This document shows, in pieces, positions 1-8,192 of a stretch of DNA of 64,000 nucleotides. The notes under the pieces are model-generated. The model saw only the letters and a list, made by a program, of their open reading frames with translations. It was not told where the DNA came from and ran no database searches. Source of the stretch: Paenibacillus physcomitrellae. Lineage in GTDB: Bacteria > Bacillota > Bacilli > Paenibacillales > Paenibacillaceae. Position 1 is the stretch's first letter. Each line of letters begins with the position of its first letter. The position numbers and the translations under genes were made by a program. Location of the stretch: NCBI RefSeq assembly GCF_002240225.1, contig NZ_CP022584.1:3704594-3768593 (forward strand), read 5' to 3'.

Positions 1-4
1 AAAT

Positions 5-58
5 GTAAGGTTACCGTAAGGGGAATCGATCCTTAATTTACGTTAAATCCTCTACAAT
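5..58 (+). promoter_or_regulatory. Possible response-regulator box and -10 for the BceAB-type operon
   Basis: The hexamer GTAAGG occurs at 5-10 and again at 16-21, an 11 bp direct repeat of the kind bound by OmpR-type regulators. TACAAT at 53-58 could be the -10 element, about 24 bp before the start codon at 82. No good -35 is visible, as expected for an activated promoter. The regulator itself is not in this window, so the assignment is tentative. Confidence 0.3.
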
Positions 59-81
59 GCTGAATCATGGAGGATGATAGA

Positions 82-843
82 ATGAAAGATCTGATAGAAA
101 TTCACAATCTGACGAAGGTCTACCGCTCCTTTAAGGGGGCGAGGGAGGTCACCGCTTTGGACGGAATCAGCCTTTCCGTTCAGAAAGGGGAATTTATCGG
201 CGTTATGGGGCCGAGCGGCAGCGGGAAAACGACGCTACTGAATATCCTGTCGGGCGTGGATACGCCAACCGGAGGTTCGATTCACATCGAAGGCCGCAAT
301 ATCGCGGAGATGAAAAAGGATGAGCTGGCGTTGTTCCGCCGTAAACGGACAGGTTATATTTTTCAGGACTTCAACCTGCTCGACAGCTTGACCCTCAAAG
401 AAAATATTGCGCTGCCCTTGATTCTGGACAGGAAACCTCCGGGCCAAATCGAGCAGCGGGTGGAAGAGCTGATGCAGTTCTTCGGCATTGCCGAGCTTGC
501 GGATAAATTTCAATACCATGTCTCCGGAGGCCAGCGGCAGCGCGTGGCGGCTGCCCGGGCGCTTGCGCCGGACCCGGCTGTTTGTTTCGCCGATGAGCCG
601 ACCGGCAACCTGGATTCCAAGTCTTCGGCCGGTGTGATGGATATGCTGACCCAAATGAACGAACAGAAGGACTGTACGATCCTGATGGTGACGCATGATG
701 CCTTTGCAGCTTCGTATTGCAAACGGATTATTTTCATCCAGGACGGCCAAATCGCTGCGCAGATCCAGCGGGCCGGCGACCGGAAGGTCTTTTTCGATAA
801 AATTCTGGAGGTTCAAAGCGTTCTGGGAGGCGATTCCCGGTGA
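82..843 (+). CDS. BceA-type ABC transporter ATP-binding protein
   Basis: This is the ATPase subunit of an ABC transporter of the BceAB/MacB (FtsX-permease) class, known in Firmicutes for resistance to and sensing of cell-wall-active peptides. The Walker A motif GPSGSGKTT is at about residues 43-51 (Lys49), the signature SGGQRQR near 148 and the Walker B Asp-Glu pair at 171-172, so the ATPase looks intact. I take ATG 82 as start because GGAGG at 69-73 sits eight bases before it; an in-frame ATG at 67 contains that ribosome site within its own codons. The stop overlaps the GTG of the permease gene, so the two are translationally coupled. No histidine kinase or response regulator of the Bce type is in view; it may lie upstream of base 1. 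The family is clear, the substrate is not. Confidence 0.9.
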   Translation: MKDLIEIHNLTKVYRSFKGAREVTALDGISLSVQKGEFIGVMGPSGSGKTTLLNILSGVDTPTGGSIHIEGRNIAEMKKDELALFRRKRTGYIFQDFNLLDSLTLKENIALPLILDRKPPGQIEQRVEELMQFFGIAELADKFQYHVSGGQRQRVAAARALAPDPAVCFADEPTGNLDSKSSAGVMDMLTQMNEQKDCTILMVTHDAFAASYCKRIIFIQDGQIAAQIQRAGDRKVFFDKILEVQSVLGGDSR

Positions 844-2951
844 CGTTCCGGCATGTCATTCTGCAGAATCTGAAATTCAACACGAGGCGGTTCCTGTCGT
901 ATTTATTCGTGAACAGCTTTGTGGTGGCGGTATTGTTTCTGTACGGCAGTTTGCTGTTCAACGAGATTTTGGCCCGGGACCCGGCTATGAAGCTGGCCAA
1001 ATCTTATGTCAATGGCGCCGCTTATGCGATTGTTTTGTTCTCGATTGTGTTTGTGGCCTACACGGGCATCTATTTCGTCAAAAGCCGCGGCAGGGAGTTT
1101 GGCGTGTACCTGACTTTAGGGATGACCACGCGGGATCTCAGCCGGATGATCCGGATCGAGAATCTGGTGATCGTGGCGGGTTCGATTTTGTGCGGACTGC
1201 TGTCGGGGGTGCTTTTGTCCAAGCTGTTCTATCTGATGCTCAGCAGGGTGCTTGATATCTCAGGCGACATCTACTACATCAGCTATAAAACGTTCCTGCT
1301 CAGTCTTGGTGTATTTCTGGTTGTGTTCCTGTGCAATCTGGTGTTTACCAGCCGTTTCCTGCACAAATTATCGATCCTGCAAATCACAAAGGCGTCCAGC
1401 ACAAAAGGACATGCTAAATCCCATCCGGTACTGGGATGTATGACGATCCTCGTTTTGGCATTCTCGCTCTGGTTCTACCATGCGGCTGTCGCTTATAACG
1501 GCTGGGCTAAGGGAATCGTAGAGGACTATCCCATGGCGGGTTATTTGATCCTGGTATTCGGGATCTTCGGTTCGCTTTATTTTGTGGTCGCGTTCTTCAT
1601 TGACGCGGTTCGGACGCTGCTTAAGCGGTTCCCGCCGGTTTATAACCGCTATATTTTGATCCTGTCTAACCTGTCCCACCGGTTTGTGGCCTACAAGGTG
1701 TCGCTTTATTTGGTGACGCTGCTGATTGCCTTGGCTGTCGTGTTTATGGGCTTTGGACTGAGTACGTTCAGCTTCGGCAAGAAGACGATCGGCGAATACG
1801 AGCCGTACGACTACATGGTGCAGACGAGCGGCGATATCAACCGTATTTCCGGGCCGGAATTGCAGAGAGTGGTCACAGAGAACGGCGGGACGCTGGATCT
1901 GTTCCATGCTTTGGAATTTATCCCCGATGTGCATTACAGGAACAGCCCGGACGGTTTCGCTCCCCGCCTTGGAGAAAGCATGCTGATCAGCGAATCTCAA
2001 TTTAACGCCCATATGGGACTGTCGCTGAATGTAGCGCCGGATGAGCTGATTATCGTCAGCAATCATAAGGAAATGGCTGATGAGCCGGTCCATTACGACT
2101 CGGTTATTACCGTAGATCCTTGGCGTGAGGGGGTCAACCGTGCCCTTACTTCTCTCCGGAATCCGGTTTCGATGGACGAATTTCTAAAGGGACTGGGGGA
2201 TGCGCAGCGCCTCGTCTATAAAAGCGCCCAGACCAAGACTATGTACGCAAGCTTTATCAATTCCTACGGAGATCTTGAGTTTCCGGCCGTTACGGCCCAT
2301 GTCGTCGACGATTCGGTCTACAATAAGCTTCAGGCCCAGCGCGAAACGACCTATCTGTTTAACCTGAAGAGCGGCGACGGTGAACGGATTTTCTCGGCTT
2401 TGCTGAATACTCTTCGGGAAAAGAACAACGCGGACGCTTCCCTGTGGGCCAGCCCCGAAACAACGTTTGTGGATCGGGGAGAAGGCGTGTACGTCGAACA
2501 CGACAAAGCGCAAAGCTTACGCCCGATTTATAAAGGGGAGCGGTATGAGATTGCGTTCCGGGTCAACGGTTTTCTGCTGTTTGCCTTGTCGTTCCTGGGT
2601 TTTCTGTTCCTCTTGTCATCCAGCATCGTGCTGTATTACAAAGTGGCAACGGATATCGATGAAGAGAAGGAGCATGCGGCGCTGCTGAGCAAAATCGGTC
2701 TCACAGAAGCCGAATATAAAGCTTATTTGCGAACGCATCTGGCTATCATTTTCTTCGCTCCGATGGTCATTGGCGGGGGACTCGGCCTGTTCCTGATCGA
2801 TGCCGCGCTGAATTTTACCGTCTATGCCGGTTATCTAAAGGGCCGTGTGCTGCTGATGTATGGAATTTTTGTTCTGTTTGATATTTTGTTTTATCTATCG
2901 CTGAAGAAGAAGTTCATCCGCGGAGTAGGGCTATTCTTGCGCAGCCGCTGA
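840..2951 (+). CDS. BceB-type ABC transporter permease (FtsX family)
   Basis: A 703-residue membrane permease that partners the ATPase encoded just before it; its GTG start overlaps the upstream TGA. The sequence shows several hydrophobic segments in the first 290 residues, a long polar stretch at about residues 310-570, and three hydrophobic segments at the C-terminus. This matches the BceB plan, where the large extracellular loop before the last three helices recognises peptide antibiotics or lipid-II-cycle complexes. It is somewhat longer than typical BceB proteins (about 650 residues). The cytoplasmic motif around REFGVYLTLGMTTRDL is the usual FtsX coupling region. Which antibiotic it senses cannot be read from the sequence. 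Confidence 0.88.
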   Translation: MTFRHVILQNLKFNTRRFLSYLFVNSFVVAVLFLYGSLLFNEILARDPAMKLAKSYVNGAAYAIVLFSIVFVAYTGIYFVKSRGREFGVYLTLGMTTRDLSRMIRIENLVIVAGSILCGLLSGVLLSKLFYLMLSRVLDISGDIYYISYKTFLLSLGVFLVVFLCNLVFTSRFLHKLSILQITKASSTKGHAKSHPVLGCMTILVLAFSLWFYHAAVAYNGWAKGIVEDYPMAGYLILVFGIFGSLYFVVAFFIDAVRTLLKRFPPVYNRYILILSNLSHRFVAYKVSLYLVTLLIALAVVFMGFGLSTFSFGKKTIGEYEPYDYMVQTSGDINRISGPELQRVVTENGGTLDLFHALEFIPDVHYRNSPDGFAPRLGESMLISESQFNAHMGLSLNVAPDELIIVSNHKEMADEPVHYDSVITVDPWREGVNRALTSLRNPVSMDEFLKGLGDAQRLVYKSAQTKTMYASFINSYGDLEFPAVTAHVVDDSVYNKLQAQRETTYLFNLKSGDGERIFSALLNTLREKNNADASLWASPETTFVDRGEGVYVEHDKAQSLRPIYKGERYEIAFRVNGFLLFALSFLGFLFLLSSSIVLYYKVATDIDEEKEHAALLSKIGLTEAEYKAYLRTHLAIIFFAPMVIGGGLGLFLIDAALNFTVYAGYLKGRVLLMYGIFVLFDILFYLSLKKKFIRGVGLFLRSR

Positions 2952-2954
2952 TCT

Positions 2955-3005
2955 GCCATTCTGCTGTTCTGCGATCTACTGCACTACTGTACTGCTGCAT
3001 TGCTG
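2955..3005 (+). repeat. Degenerate CTGC-rich repeat after the bceB-like stop
   Basis: Starting a few bases after the TGA, units such as ATTCTGCTG, ATCTACTGC, ACTGCTGC and ATTGCTG follow one another with a spacing of about 8-9 bases. It is one of several post-stop degenerate repeats in this window. Confidence 0.5.
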
Positions 3006-3033
3006 ATAGTCAGACTTATCATAGAAAAAAACT

Positions 3034-3069
3034 AAGCCCAAGGGGAACGGATAGACTCCCTTTGGGCTT
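3034..3069 (-). terminator. Rho-independent terminator of the MFS gene
   Basis: A 13 bp stem (AAGCCCAAGGGGA at 3034-3046 with TCCCTTTGGGCTT at 3057-3069, one G-T pair) has a 10-base loop. Read on the minus strand it is followed by a run of seven Ts, so it terminates the leftward MFS gene. It may also stop rightward transcription from bceB. Confidence 0.75.
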
Positions 3070-3104
3070 ATTAATTGTTCAAATAAGTTGGTTCTAAATT
3101 TGGT

Positions 3105-3176
3105 TAGATCATTTGATGTCCAGATCATTTGTTGGCTTAGAACATTTGATGGATAGAGAATAGATCATTTTATGAT
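3105..3176 (-). repeat. Degenerate repeat downstream of the MFS stop codon
   Basis: On the minus strand, copies resembling ATCAAATGATCTAACC recur (ATCATAAAATGATCT, ATCAAATGTTCTAAGCC, AACAAATGATCTGGAC, ATCAAATGATCTAACC) between the stop codon at 3187 and the terminator. Confidence 0.55.
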
Positions 3177-3186
3177 GCTCTATTGT

Positions 3187-4407
3187 TCAGCTTTCCTGCC
3201 CTTCATGCGACTCTGTTCTCCGCTCCGCAGCGTAACTAATAGCGCCAATCACCAGACCCAAGCCAACTAGAACGGCACCTACCCATGGCAAAGCGCCGAT
3301 GGAGAGCTGGTTAATGGTCCAGCCGCCGATAAACGCCCCGGCTGCATTGCCGAGATTGCCTGCCGAGTGGCTGGAGGTAGAAGCAAGAGCCGGAGCTCCT
3401 TTGGCGAGATTCATGACGCGAATCTGCATGCCGGGCATTACGGCGAAGGAAGCCATGCCCCACAGGAAAATAGTCAGCACAGCCGCTACATGGCTGTGGA
3501 TCGTAAAGGTCAGAATCGTCAGCAGCACGCTGGTGGTCAGATAAATGCCCAGCACGGAAGGCATCAGCTTCCAGTCGGCCAGCTTGCCGCCTATTATGTT
3601 GCCAATCGTAACGCCGCAGCCGAAGAGCACCAGAATCCAGGTCACATTGGATTCCGCAAAGCCGGTGATTTGCGTCAGCAGCGGAGTGATGTAAGTGAAG
3701 ACAGCGAACAGTCCGGCATTGCCAAGCGCAGCGACGAACAGGAACAGCAGCAGCTTCGGCTTCACCAGAGCGCTGACCTGCTGGAGAATCCCGCCGGATT
3801 CGTCCTGTTTGATCTTTGGAATGAAGATCATCACGCCGATCAGCGCAACCACTCCCATCAGGGAAATGGTCGCAAACGAAGCGCGCCAGCCGAGATGCTG
3901 GCCGATAAACGTACCGACCGGCACACCGATAATATTTGCTATCGTCAGTCCGGCCATCATAATGGATACGGCGCCAGCCCTTCTGTCCGGCTTAACCAGG
4001 TTGGAGGCGATAACCGCTCCTACGCCGAAGAACGTTCCGTGTGTCAGCGCGGTCAGCAGCCGGGCTCCCATCAGAAAAGCATAATTCGGTGCAATGACCG
4101 AAACGCCGTTGCCGAGAATAAAGATGACCATTAGGAGGCAGAGCAGCAGCTTTTGCGGAATCCGGTGGGTCAGTATAGTCAAAATAGGCGCGCCAACCGC
4201 AACGCCAAGCGCGTACATCGTAATCAGCTGGCCCGCCGTGGGGATGCTGACATTTAAATCCTGAGCGACATTGGGCAGAATGCCCATGATCACAAATTCG
4301 GTCATGCCGATAGCAAAAGCGCCTACCGTCAAAGACAGGATCGAGATCGGGAAGGGATCTTTACGAACCTGTTTCGTAGTAAGCGGCTGAGGCTGAGATA
4401 ATGCCAT
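3187..4407 (-). CDS. MFS transporter (AraJ/YdhP-like exporter)
   Basis: A 406-residue major facilitator with about twelve hydrophobic helices, most similar in layout to the AraJ/YdhP/PbuE group of drug or nucleoside exporters. The N-terminal motif GMTEFVIMGILPNVAQDL is characteristic of that group, as is LTHGTFFGVGAV in the first half. The ATG at 4407 is preceded by AGAAAGG at a suitable distance. The gene stands alone on the minus strand and has its own terminator at 3034-3069. The protein appears complete. Substrate and regulation cannot be inferred; no regulator gene is adjacent. Confidence 0.88.
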   Translation of the reverse strand: MALSQPQPLTTKQVRKDPFPISILSLTVGAFAIGMTEFVIMGILPNVAQDLNVSIPTAGQLITMYALGVAVGAPILTILTHRIPQKLLLCLLMVIFILGNGVSVIAPNYAFLMGARLLTALTHGTFFGVGAVIASNLVKPDRRAGAVSIMMAGLTIANIIGVPVGTFIGQHLGWRASFATISLMGVVALIGVMIFIPKIKQDESGGILQQVSALVKPKLLLFLFVAALGNAGLFAVFTYITPLLTQITGFAESNVTWILVLFGCGVTIGNIIGGKLADWKLMPSVLGIYLTTSVLLTILTFTIHSHVAAVLTIFLWGMASFAVMPGMQIRVMNLAKGAPALASTSSHSAGNLGNAAGAFIGGWTINQLSIGALPWVGAVLVGLGLVIGAISYAAERRTESHEGQES

Positions 4408-4573
4408 GATGAGTCAACCTTTCTGCATACAGTATATAAATCTCCACTTGTTTATTTCTCTCTAAGAACGCCCCGATAAATCTATATCATCATAATGACA
4501 ATTCGGGCAAATAAGCAAGCAAATCTTTAAGTGTTTGGAAAGGCTGAATTCTCATTGTGGATAAACAAACAAG

Positions 4574-4593
4574 ACCAAAGGGGTCCCTTTGGC
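4574..4593 (-). terminator. Hairpin terminator downstream of the small His-rich gene
   Basis: CCAAAGGG and CCCTTTGG form an 8 bp perfect stem with a two-base centre (a slightly larger loop in RNA). On the minus strand it is followed by a T-rich TTGTTTGTTT tract, so it can end the gene at 4711-4917. Confidence 0.6.
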
Positions 4594-4611
4594 CGGATTA
4601 GACATCAGCTC

Positions 4612-4707
4612 GAATCCTGAATCGGATCCTGAATTCAAACTCTGAACAGGAACGCGAATCCTGAACGCGAAACCTGAACATGAACTCGGATACTTCAGCC
4701 CGAACAT
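4612..4707 (-). repeat. Degenerate 12-13 bp tandem repeat after the small gene's stop
   Basis: On the plus strand the units GAATCCTGAATC (4612), GGATCCTGAATTC (4624), AAACTCTGAACAG (4637), GAATCCTGAACGC (4656) and GAAACCTGAACAT (4669) follow each other, with one short GAACGC insert at 4650. They fill the space between the stop codon at 4711 and the hairpin at 4574-4593. Confidence 0.75.
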
Positions 4708-4710
4708 GGT

Positions 4711-4917
4711 TTAGAATATTTTATTGAGCAAAATAATTATCCCTATAATAGCTGCAAAAATGGCGAGTGCAATAAACTGATTCGAAATCTGCCGCCAAAG
4801 GCCCGGAGCGCCGTGATGATGAAGGTTATGCTGGTTCACATCGTGGTTCGCCTTAAGCGCATAAGGGTCATTGGTGCCGGGATTAGTCGGAACGTTGAAA
4901 TCCCCGAAGTCAGACAT
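4711..4917 (-). CDS. Small His/Asn-rich tail-anchored membrane protein, unknown function
   Basis: A 68-residue protein I do not recognise. The first 45 residues are hydrophilic and rich in Asn, Pro and His, including a cluster HDVNQHNLHHHG (26-37) that could bind metal. Residues about 48-64 form one hydrophobic helix that ends in NKIF, so the protein is probably tail-anchored in the membrane. The start is ATG 4917, preceded by AAAGGAG. A longer reading upstream to 5169 has no ribosome site and crosses the probable promoter, so I reject it. A perfect inverted repeat overlaps the likely -10 element. No neighbour suggests a role. Confidence 0.7.
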   Translation of the reverse strand: MSDFGDFNVPTNPGTNDPYALKANHDVNQHNLHHHGAPGLWRQISNQFIALAIFAAIIGIIILLNKIF

Positions 4918-4949
4918 GTGGATCAACTCCTTTGTCAGGATATGGATCT

Positions 4950-4966
4950 GTATAATATCATTATAC
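4950..4966 (-). promoter_or_regulatory. Perfect 17 bp palindrome over the probable -10 of the small gene
   Basis: GTATAAT-ATC-ATTATAC is a perfect 7+3+7 inverted repeat. On the minus strand it supplies a TATAAT hexamer (4960-4965) about 45 bases before the start codon, so the palindrome may be a repressor operator or simply an AT-rich promoter. No good -35 hexamer is visible. Confidence 0.45.
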
Positions 4967-5050
4967 AACATATTCCATATTCTTCCTAACCTAAGTTGAG
5001 CTGTACACTCCTCATCCTCATCAAGCCAAACTCTAAATATGAAAAACAGA

Positions 5051-5080
5051 AAGGCGCTCCGACCAAAGCCTGAGCGCCTT
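5051..5080 (-). terminator. Terminator of the aldo/keto reductase gene
   Basis: AAGGCGCTC (5051-5059) pairs with GAGCGCCTT (5072-5080) around a 12-base loop. On the minus strand a CTGTTTTTC tract follows. Confidence 0.75.
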
Positions 5081-5191
5081 ACTGTTATTAAGCGTATTAA
5101 GCGGAGGCCGTCCATCTTATGCAGTAAGTCCTTATGCAGCAAGTTCAGGCAGGCTGGACCGCTTTGCATTTGTCCTTAAACGGACAATCCC

Positions 5192-6172
5192 TCACGCAAA
5201 TCCTGTTACCGGATGCGGTACATAAGGCTCTTCGAGCCGCTGAATTTCGTCGGCGGTCAGTACGATTTCGAGCGCCGAAACGGCATCCTCCAGGTGGTGG
5301 GTCTTCGTTGCGCCGATGATCGGAGCCGTTACAGGCTGCTTCTGCAGCACCCAGGCCAAAGCGATCTGCGCGCGGGGCACGCCGCGGGCTTCGGCAATTT
5401 CTTTGACGACTGCAGCCACCTTGCGGTCGGCTTCTTCGGTCGCCGTGTACAAGGTGCGGGCGAAGTTATCATTTTCCGAGCGCAGGCTGGTGTCTTCCCA
5501 GTCCCGGGTCAGACGGCCGCGGGCCAGCGGACTCCAAGGAATGACGCCGATATTCTCGGCTTGGCACAGCGGCAGCATTTCCCGCTCTTCTTCGCGGTAC
5601 AGCAGGTTCAGATAATTCTGCATGCTGACGAACCGTGTCCAGCCGTTCCGCTCCGCTGTGTACAGTGCCTTCTGGAACTGCCAGGCGTACATGGAGGAAG
5701 CGCCGATATACCGGGCTTTGCCCGCTTTTACCACGTCATGGAGGGCCTCCATCGTTTCCTCAATCGGAGTATTGTAATCCCAGCGGTGAATTTGATATAA
5801 GTCCACATAGTCGGTGCCCAGTCGTTTCAGACTGTTATCGATCTCCGACATAATCGCTTTGCGGGACAAGCCCCCGCCGTTTGGACCCGGACGCATAACG
5901 CCGTGTACCTTGGTCGCAATCACGACTTCATCACGGTTTGCGAAATCCTTTAAGGCCCGTCCAACGATTTCTTCGCTGGTTCCGTCCGAGTAGACATTTG
6001 CTGTATCAAAGAAATTAATGCCAAGCTCCAAAGCCCTTTTAATAAAAGGACGGCTCTGCTCTTCATTCAAGGTCCAGGTGTGATTGCCGCGGTCAGGATC
6101 GCCGTAGCTCATACAGCCCAAAGCCAGCCGGGATACCTGCATTCCTGTGTTTCCTAGTCTTACGTATTGCAT
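5192..6172 (-). CDS. Aldo/keto reductase
   Basis: A 326-residue NADPH-dependent oxidoreductase of the aldo/keto reductase superfamily, probably cytoplasmic. The catalytic tetrad is complete: Asp56 and Tyr61 in FFDTANVYSDG, Lys88 in ATKVHG and His129 in YQIHRWD. The C-terminal cofactor region PIIGATKTHHLEDAV is present. ATG 6172 has a GGAG ribosome site nine bases upstream. It is monocistronic, with its own terminator at 5051-5080. A second, different aldo/keto reductase is encoded at 16433-17413. The substrate is unknown; members of this YajO/YghZ-like group reduce a range of small aldehydes. Confidence 0.9.
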   Translation of the reverse strand: MQYVRLGNTGMQVSRLALGCMSYGDPDRGNHTWTLNEEQSRPFIKRALELGINFFDTANVYSDGTSEEIVGRALKDFANRDEVVIATKVHGVMRPGPNGGGLSRKAIMSEIDNSLKRLGTDYVDLYQIHRWDYNTPIEETMEALHDVVKAGKARYIGASSMYAWQFQKALYTAERNGWTRFVSMQNYLNLLYREEEREMLPLCQAENIGVIPWSPLARGRLTRDWEDTSLRSENDNFARTLYTATEEADRKVAAVVKEIAEARGVPRAQIALAWVLQKQPVTAPIIGATKTHHLEDAVSALEIVLTADEIQRLEEPYVPHPVTGFA

Positions 6173-6349
6173 GCGAATTCTCCATCCCTTCCATTCGGAT
6201 TTGATTGGTTATGATTCCAGCATGTCACATAAGCGAGTGCTTATCTTTAGTTTAGAGGAGCAACAAAGCGGATGCAAATATTTCCTGTGTTAAAAATTAC
6301 ATACTTCATACTAGATTCCTACTAGCTGTAAATATTTTTTCATCGCTTG

Positions 6350-6369
6350 TCACAAATTGCCTTTTGTGA
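6350..6369 (+). promoter_or_regulatory. Inverted repeat just upstream of the first ECF sigma gene
   Basis: TCACAAA (6350-6356) and TTTGTGA (6363-6369) form a 7 bp inverted repeat with a 6-base centre, ending 28 bases before the TTG start. It could be an operator or a leader hairpin. I found no convincing ECF-type promoter here. Confidence 0.35.
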
Positions 6370-6397
6370 AAGTTATATAGGCAAAGGAGGTCATCCA

Positions 6398-6970
6398 TTG
6401 AACAACGACAAAGAGGATCAACCGAGCCTGGATTTAAAGCGGGCTGTGGAGCAAGTCCAGTCGGGCGATATTTCTGCCTTTCCGGTGATCATTCGCCATT
6501 TGCAGAAAAACATACTGCTGTATTGCTATTATCTGCTCGAGGATCAGGCTGAGGCTGAAGATGCTGCTCAGGACATTTTTATTAAATGTTTAAGGCGAAT
6601 CCAGGATTATGCGCCTACAGCTTCTTTTTCCGCATGGGTTTATAAAATTGCTCACAATCATTGCATCGACTTAATCAAGAAGAGGAACAGAATGCGCCAA
6701 ATGTTGTCACAGTATAGAAGAGAACGTGCTGAAGAAGATAAAGGGAACAAGTATACCGATCAAATTATTCAATTGTTAGAGAAGCTTAACACCGAAGACA
6801 AAAGGATACTGCTGCTAAGAGCGCTTGAAGAATACAGTTTCGATGAAATAGGGGCCATTATGGGTCTCAAACCAGCTACAGTCAGGAAGAAATACGAAAG
6901 AATCCGAAAGAAAATCGTAAAGAGAGAGGTACAAGGAGGGAGACAATATGAGCACTCGTTCAGAGGTTGA
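6398..6970 (+). CDS. ECF-family RNA polymerase sigma factor
   Basis: A 190-residue extracytoplasmic-function sigma factor. Region 2 is recognisable around residues 35-80 (DQAEAEDAAQDIFIKCLRRI, then FSAWVYKIAHNHCIDLIKK), and region 4 with its helix-turn-helix near 140-180 (EYSFDEIGAIMGLKPATVRKKY). I chose TTG 6398 because AAAGGAGG lies just before it at 6383-6390; an in-frame TTG at 6347 has no such site. The gene overlaps the following membrane-protein gene by 23 bases, the usual arrangement of a sigma factor with its anti-sigma factor. The target regulon is unknown. Confidence 0.9.
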   Translation: MNNDKEDQPSLDLKRAVEQVQSGDISAFPVIIRHLQKNILLYCYYLLEDQAEAEDAAQDIFIKCLRRIQDYAPTASFSAWVYKIAHNHCIDLIKKRNRMRQMLSQYRRERAEEDKGNKYTDQIIQLLEKLNTEDKRILLLRALEEYSFDEIGAIMGLKPATVRKKYERIRKKIVKREVQGGRQYEHSFRG

Positions 6971-8120
6971 TGATGTTCAAGATGTTCAATTAGAACGGAT
7001 AGAACAGTTAATCCGAAATACTCCGATGGCAATCGATCTGACTGAACCCACTATGGAACGCTATAAAAATAGTAACGATTCCCCTGGTGCTCGGCACGAT
7101 AAACGTCAGATAATAACGGCGATAATAGCTTCGGCGGCCGCCTTTTTTATCATTGTGATTAGCGGTAGTTTTGTTTCTCCCACCATGGCTGCATCAATTA
7201 AACATGGACTTGCTTCTATCTTTAATTTATCCGATGATTTAGGTTTGAAGTCGGCTGAAGACAACGGTCTTGTCACGCATCTCGAAGCCAAAGATACACA
7301 TCAAGGATTAACGCTCAAAGTACCCTTGGTAACCTATGACGGATCGCGTGTAGCCATTGGTTTGGAGCAGGAGCAGGGACAAGAACAGGAACAGGAACAG
7401 GAACAGCAGCAGGCCGCTTTTGGGGAAACAGATTCCGAAGATGGGATCATAAATCGAATAAGTGATATAGACCTGTTCATTGACGGGAAGTCCATACAAA
7501 CCTTCGCTCCGGATTCCTCAAACTCAATAGGGATCCTTCAATATCCGGGTAAGGACAACAATTCTTCTATTATGGAATTTTCTGATCTTCACAACCAAGG
7601 AGGGAAGGCATTCCCTTCCAACTTCAATTTAGGTCTGAATATTAAAGTGTCAGGAATAGAGGAGCCCTTTAGAATCCATATCCCGGTTGAGCGAAATACA
7701 GGGAACTTTCTGGTTCTGCAGCCATCTGTAAGCAAACACTATAAAAATTTTGATTTCACCATCGATAAAATTGAGCTTTCTCCTCTTACAACCACAATAA
7801 CAACGCATCTCAGGTTATTGGGAGATGCAGAGTTTGATGTACCAACAAGAAGTATGGGGATCGATGTGTTTGATGAGAAGGGAAATAAATTCAACCTGTT
7901 AAGCGGCAATGGATGGAATGCAACGGGGGGGACCGAATTAGTGACCGAATATCGCTTTAATCCATTTCCCTCCACTCCTCAAAAGATTATTATTAAACCT
8001 TATTTCATGCGATTTAAGAAGGACAAAACAAGTTTCCAGCTTGATGAAGACGGATACCCGATTGTCGATTATATTCCTGAACTAGAGGTGACGCTGCTTT
8101 GTCCACCGGAGTCTCGTTAA
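6948..8120 (+). CDS. Membrane anti-sigma factor-like protein (DUF4179 type)
   Basis: A 390-residue single-pass membrane protein, probably the anti-sigma factor for the ECF sigma gene it overlaps. Residues 1-52 are cytoplasmic and polar, residues about 55-76 form the membrane helix (AIIASAAAFFIIVISGSFV), and the rest is extracytoplasmic. The stretch after the helix (SPTMAASIKHGLASIF) is typical of DUF4179 proteins paired with ECF sigma factors in Bacillales. A Glu-Gln tract at residues 140-155 is encoded by a hexanucleotide repeat. The C-terminal half looks like the beta-rich DUF5643-type sensor domain. The signal sensed is unknown. Confidence 0.8.
   Translation: MSTRSEVDDVQDVQLERIEQLIRNTPMAIDLTEPTMERYKNSNDSPGARHDKRQIITAIIASAAAFFIIVISGSFVSPTMAASIKHGLASIFNLSDDLGLKSAEDNGLVTHLEAKDTHQGLTLKVPLVTYDGSRVAIGLEQEQGQEQEQEQEQQQAAFGETDSEDGIINRISDIDLFIDGKSIQTFAPDSSNSIGILQYPGKDNNSSIMEFSDLHNQGGKAFPSNFNLGLNIKVSGIEEPFRIHIPVERNTGNFLVLQPSVSKHYKNFDFTIDKIELSPLTTTITTHLRLLGDAEFDVPTRSMGIDVFDEKGNKFNLLSGNGWNATGGTELVTEYRFNPFPSTPQKIIIKPYFMRFKKDKTSFQLDEDGYPIVDYIPELEVTLLCPPESR
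7365..7412 (+). repeat. Hexanucleotide repeat encoding a Glu-Gln tract
   Basis: Eight consecutive 6-base units (GAGCAG twice, GGACAA, GAACAG four times, CAGCAG) encode alternating Glu/Gln in the extracytoplasmic part of the anti-sigma-like protein. Changes in copy number would keep the reading frame. Confidence 0.85.
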
Positions 8121-8192
8121 ACCCAGTAGAAAGTCGCGTTTTGCTTGCCTCCTTTCCATCCATCATGTACTATCGGGTTTGAGGTGATAGAG

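Noticed and set aside
4711-5169. 152-residue version of the small His-rich protein
   Set aside because: The extra N-terminal part crosses the promoter region and has no ribosome site; AAAGGAG supports the start at 4917.
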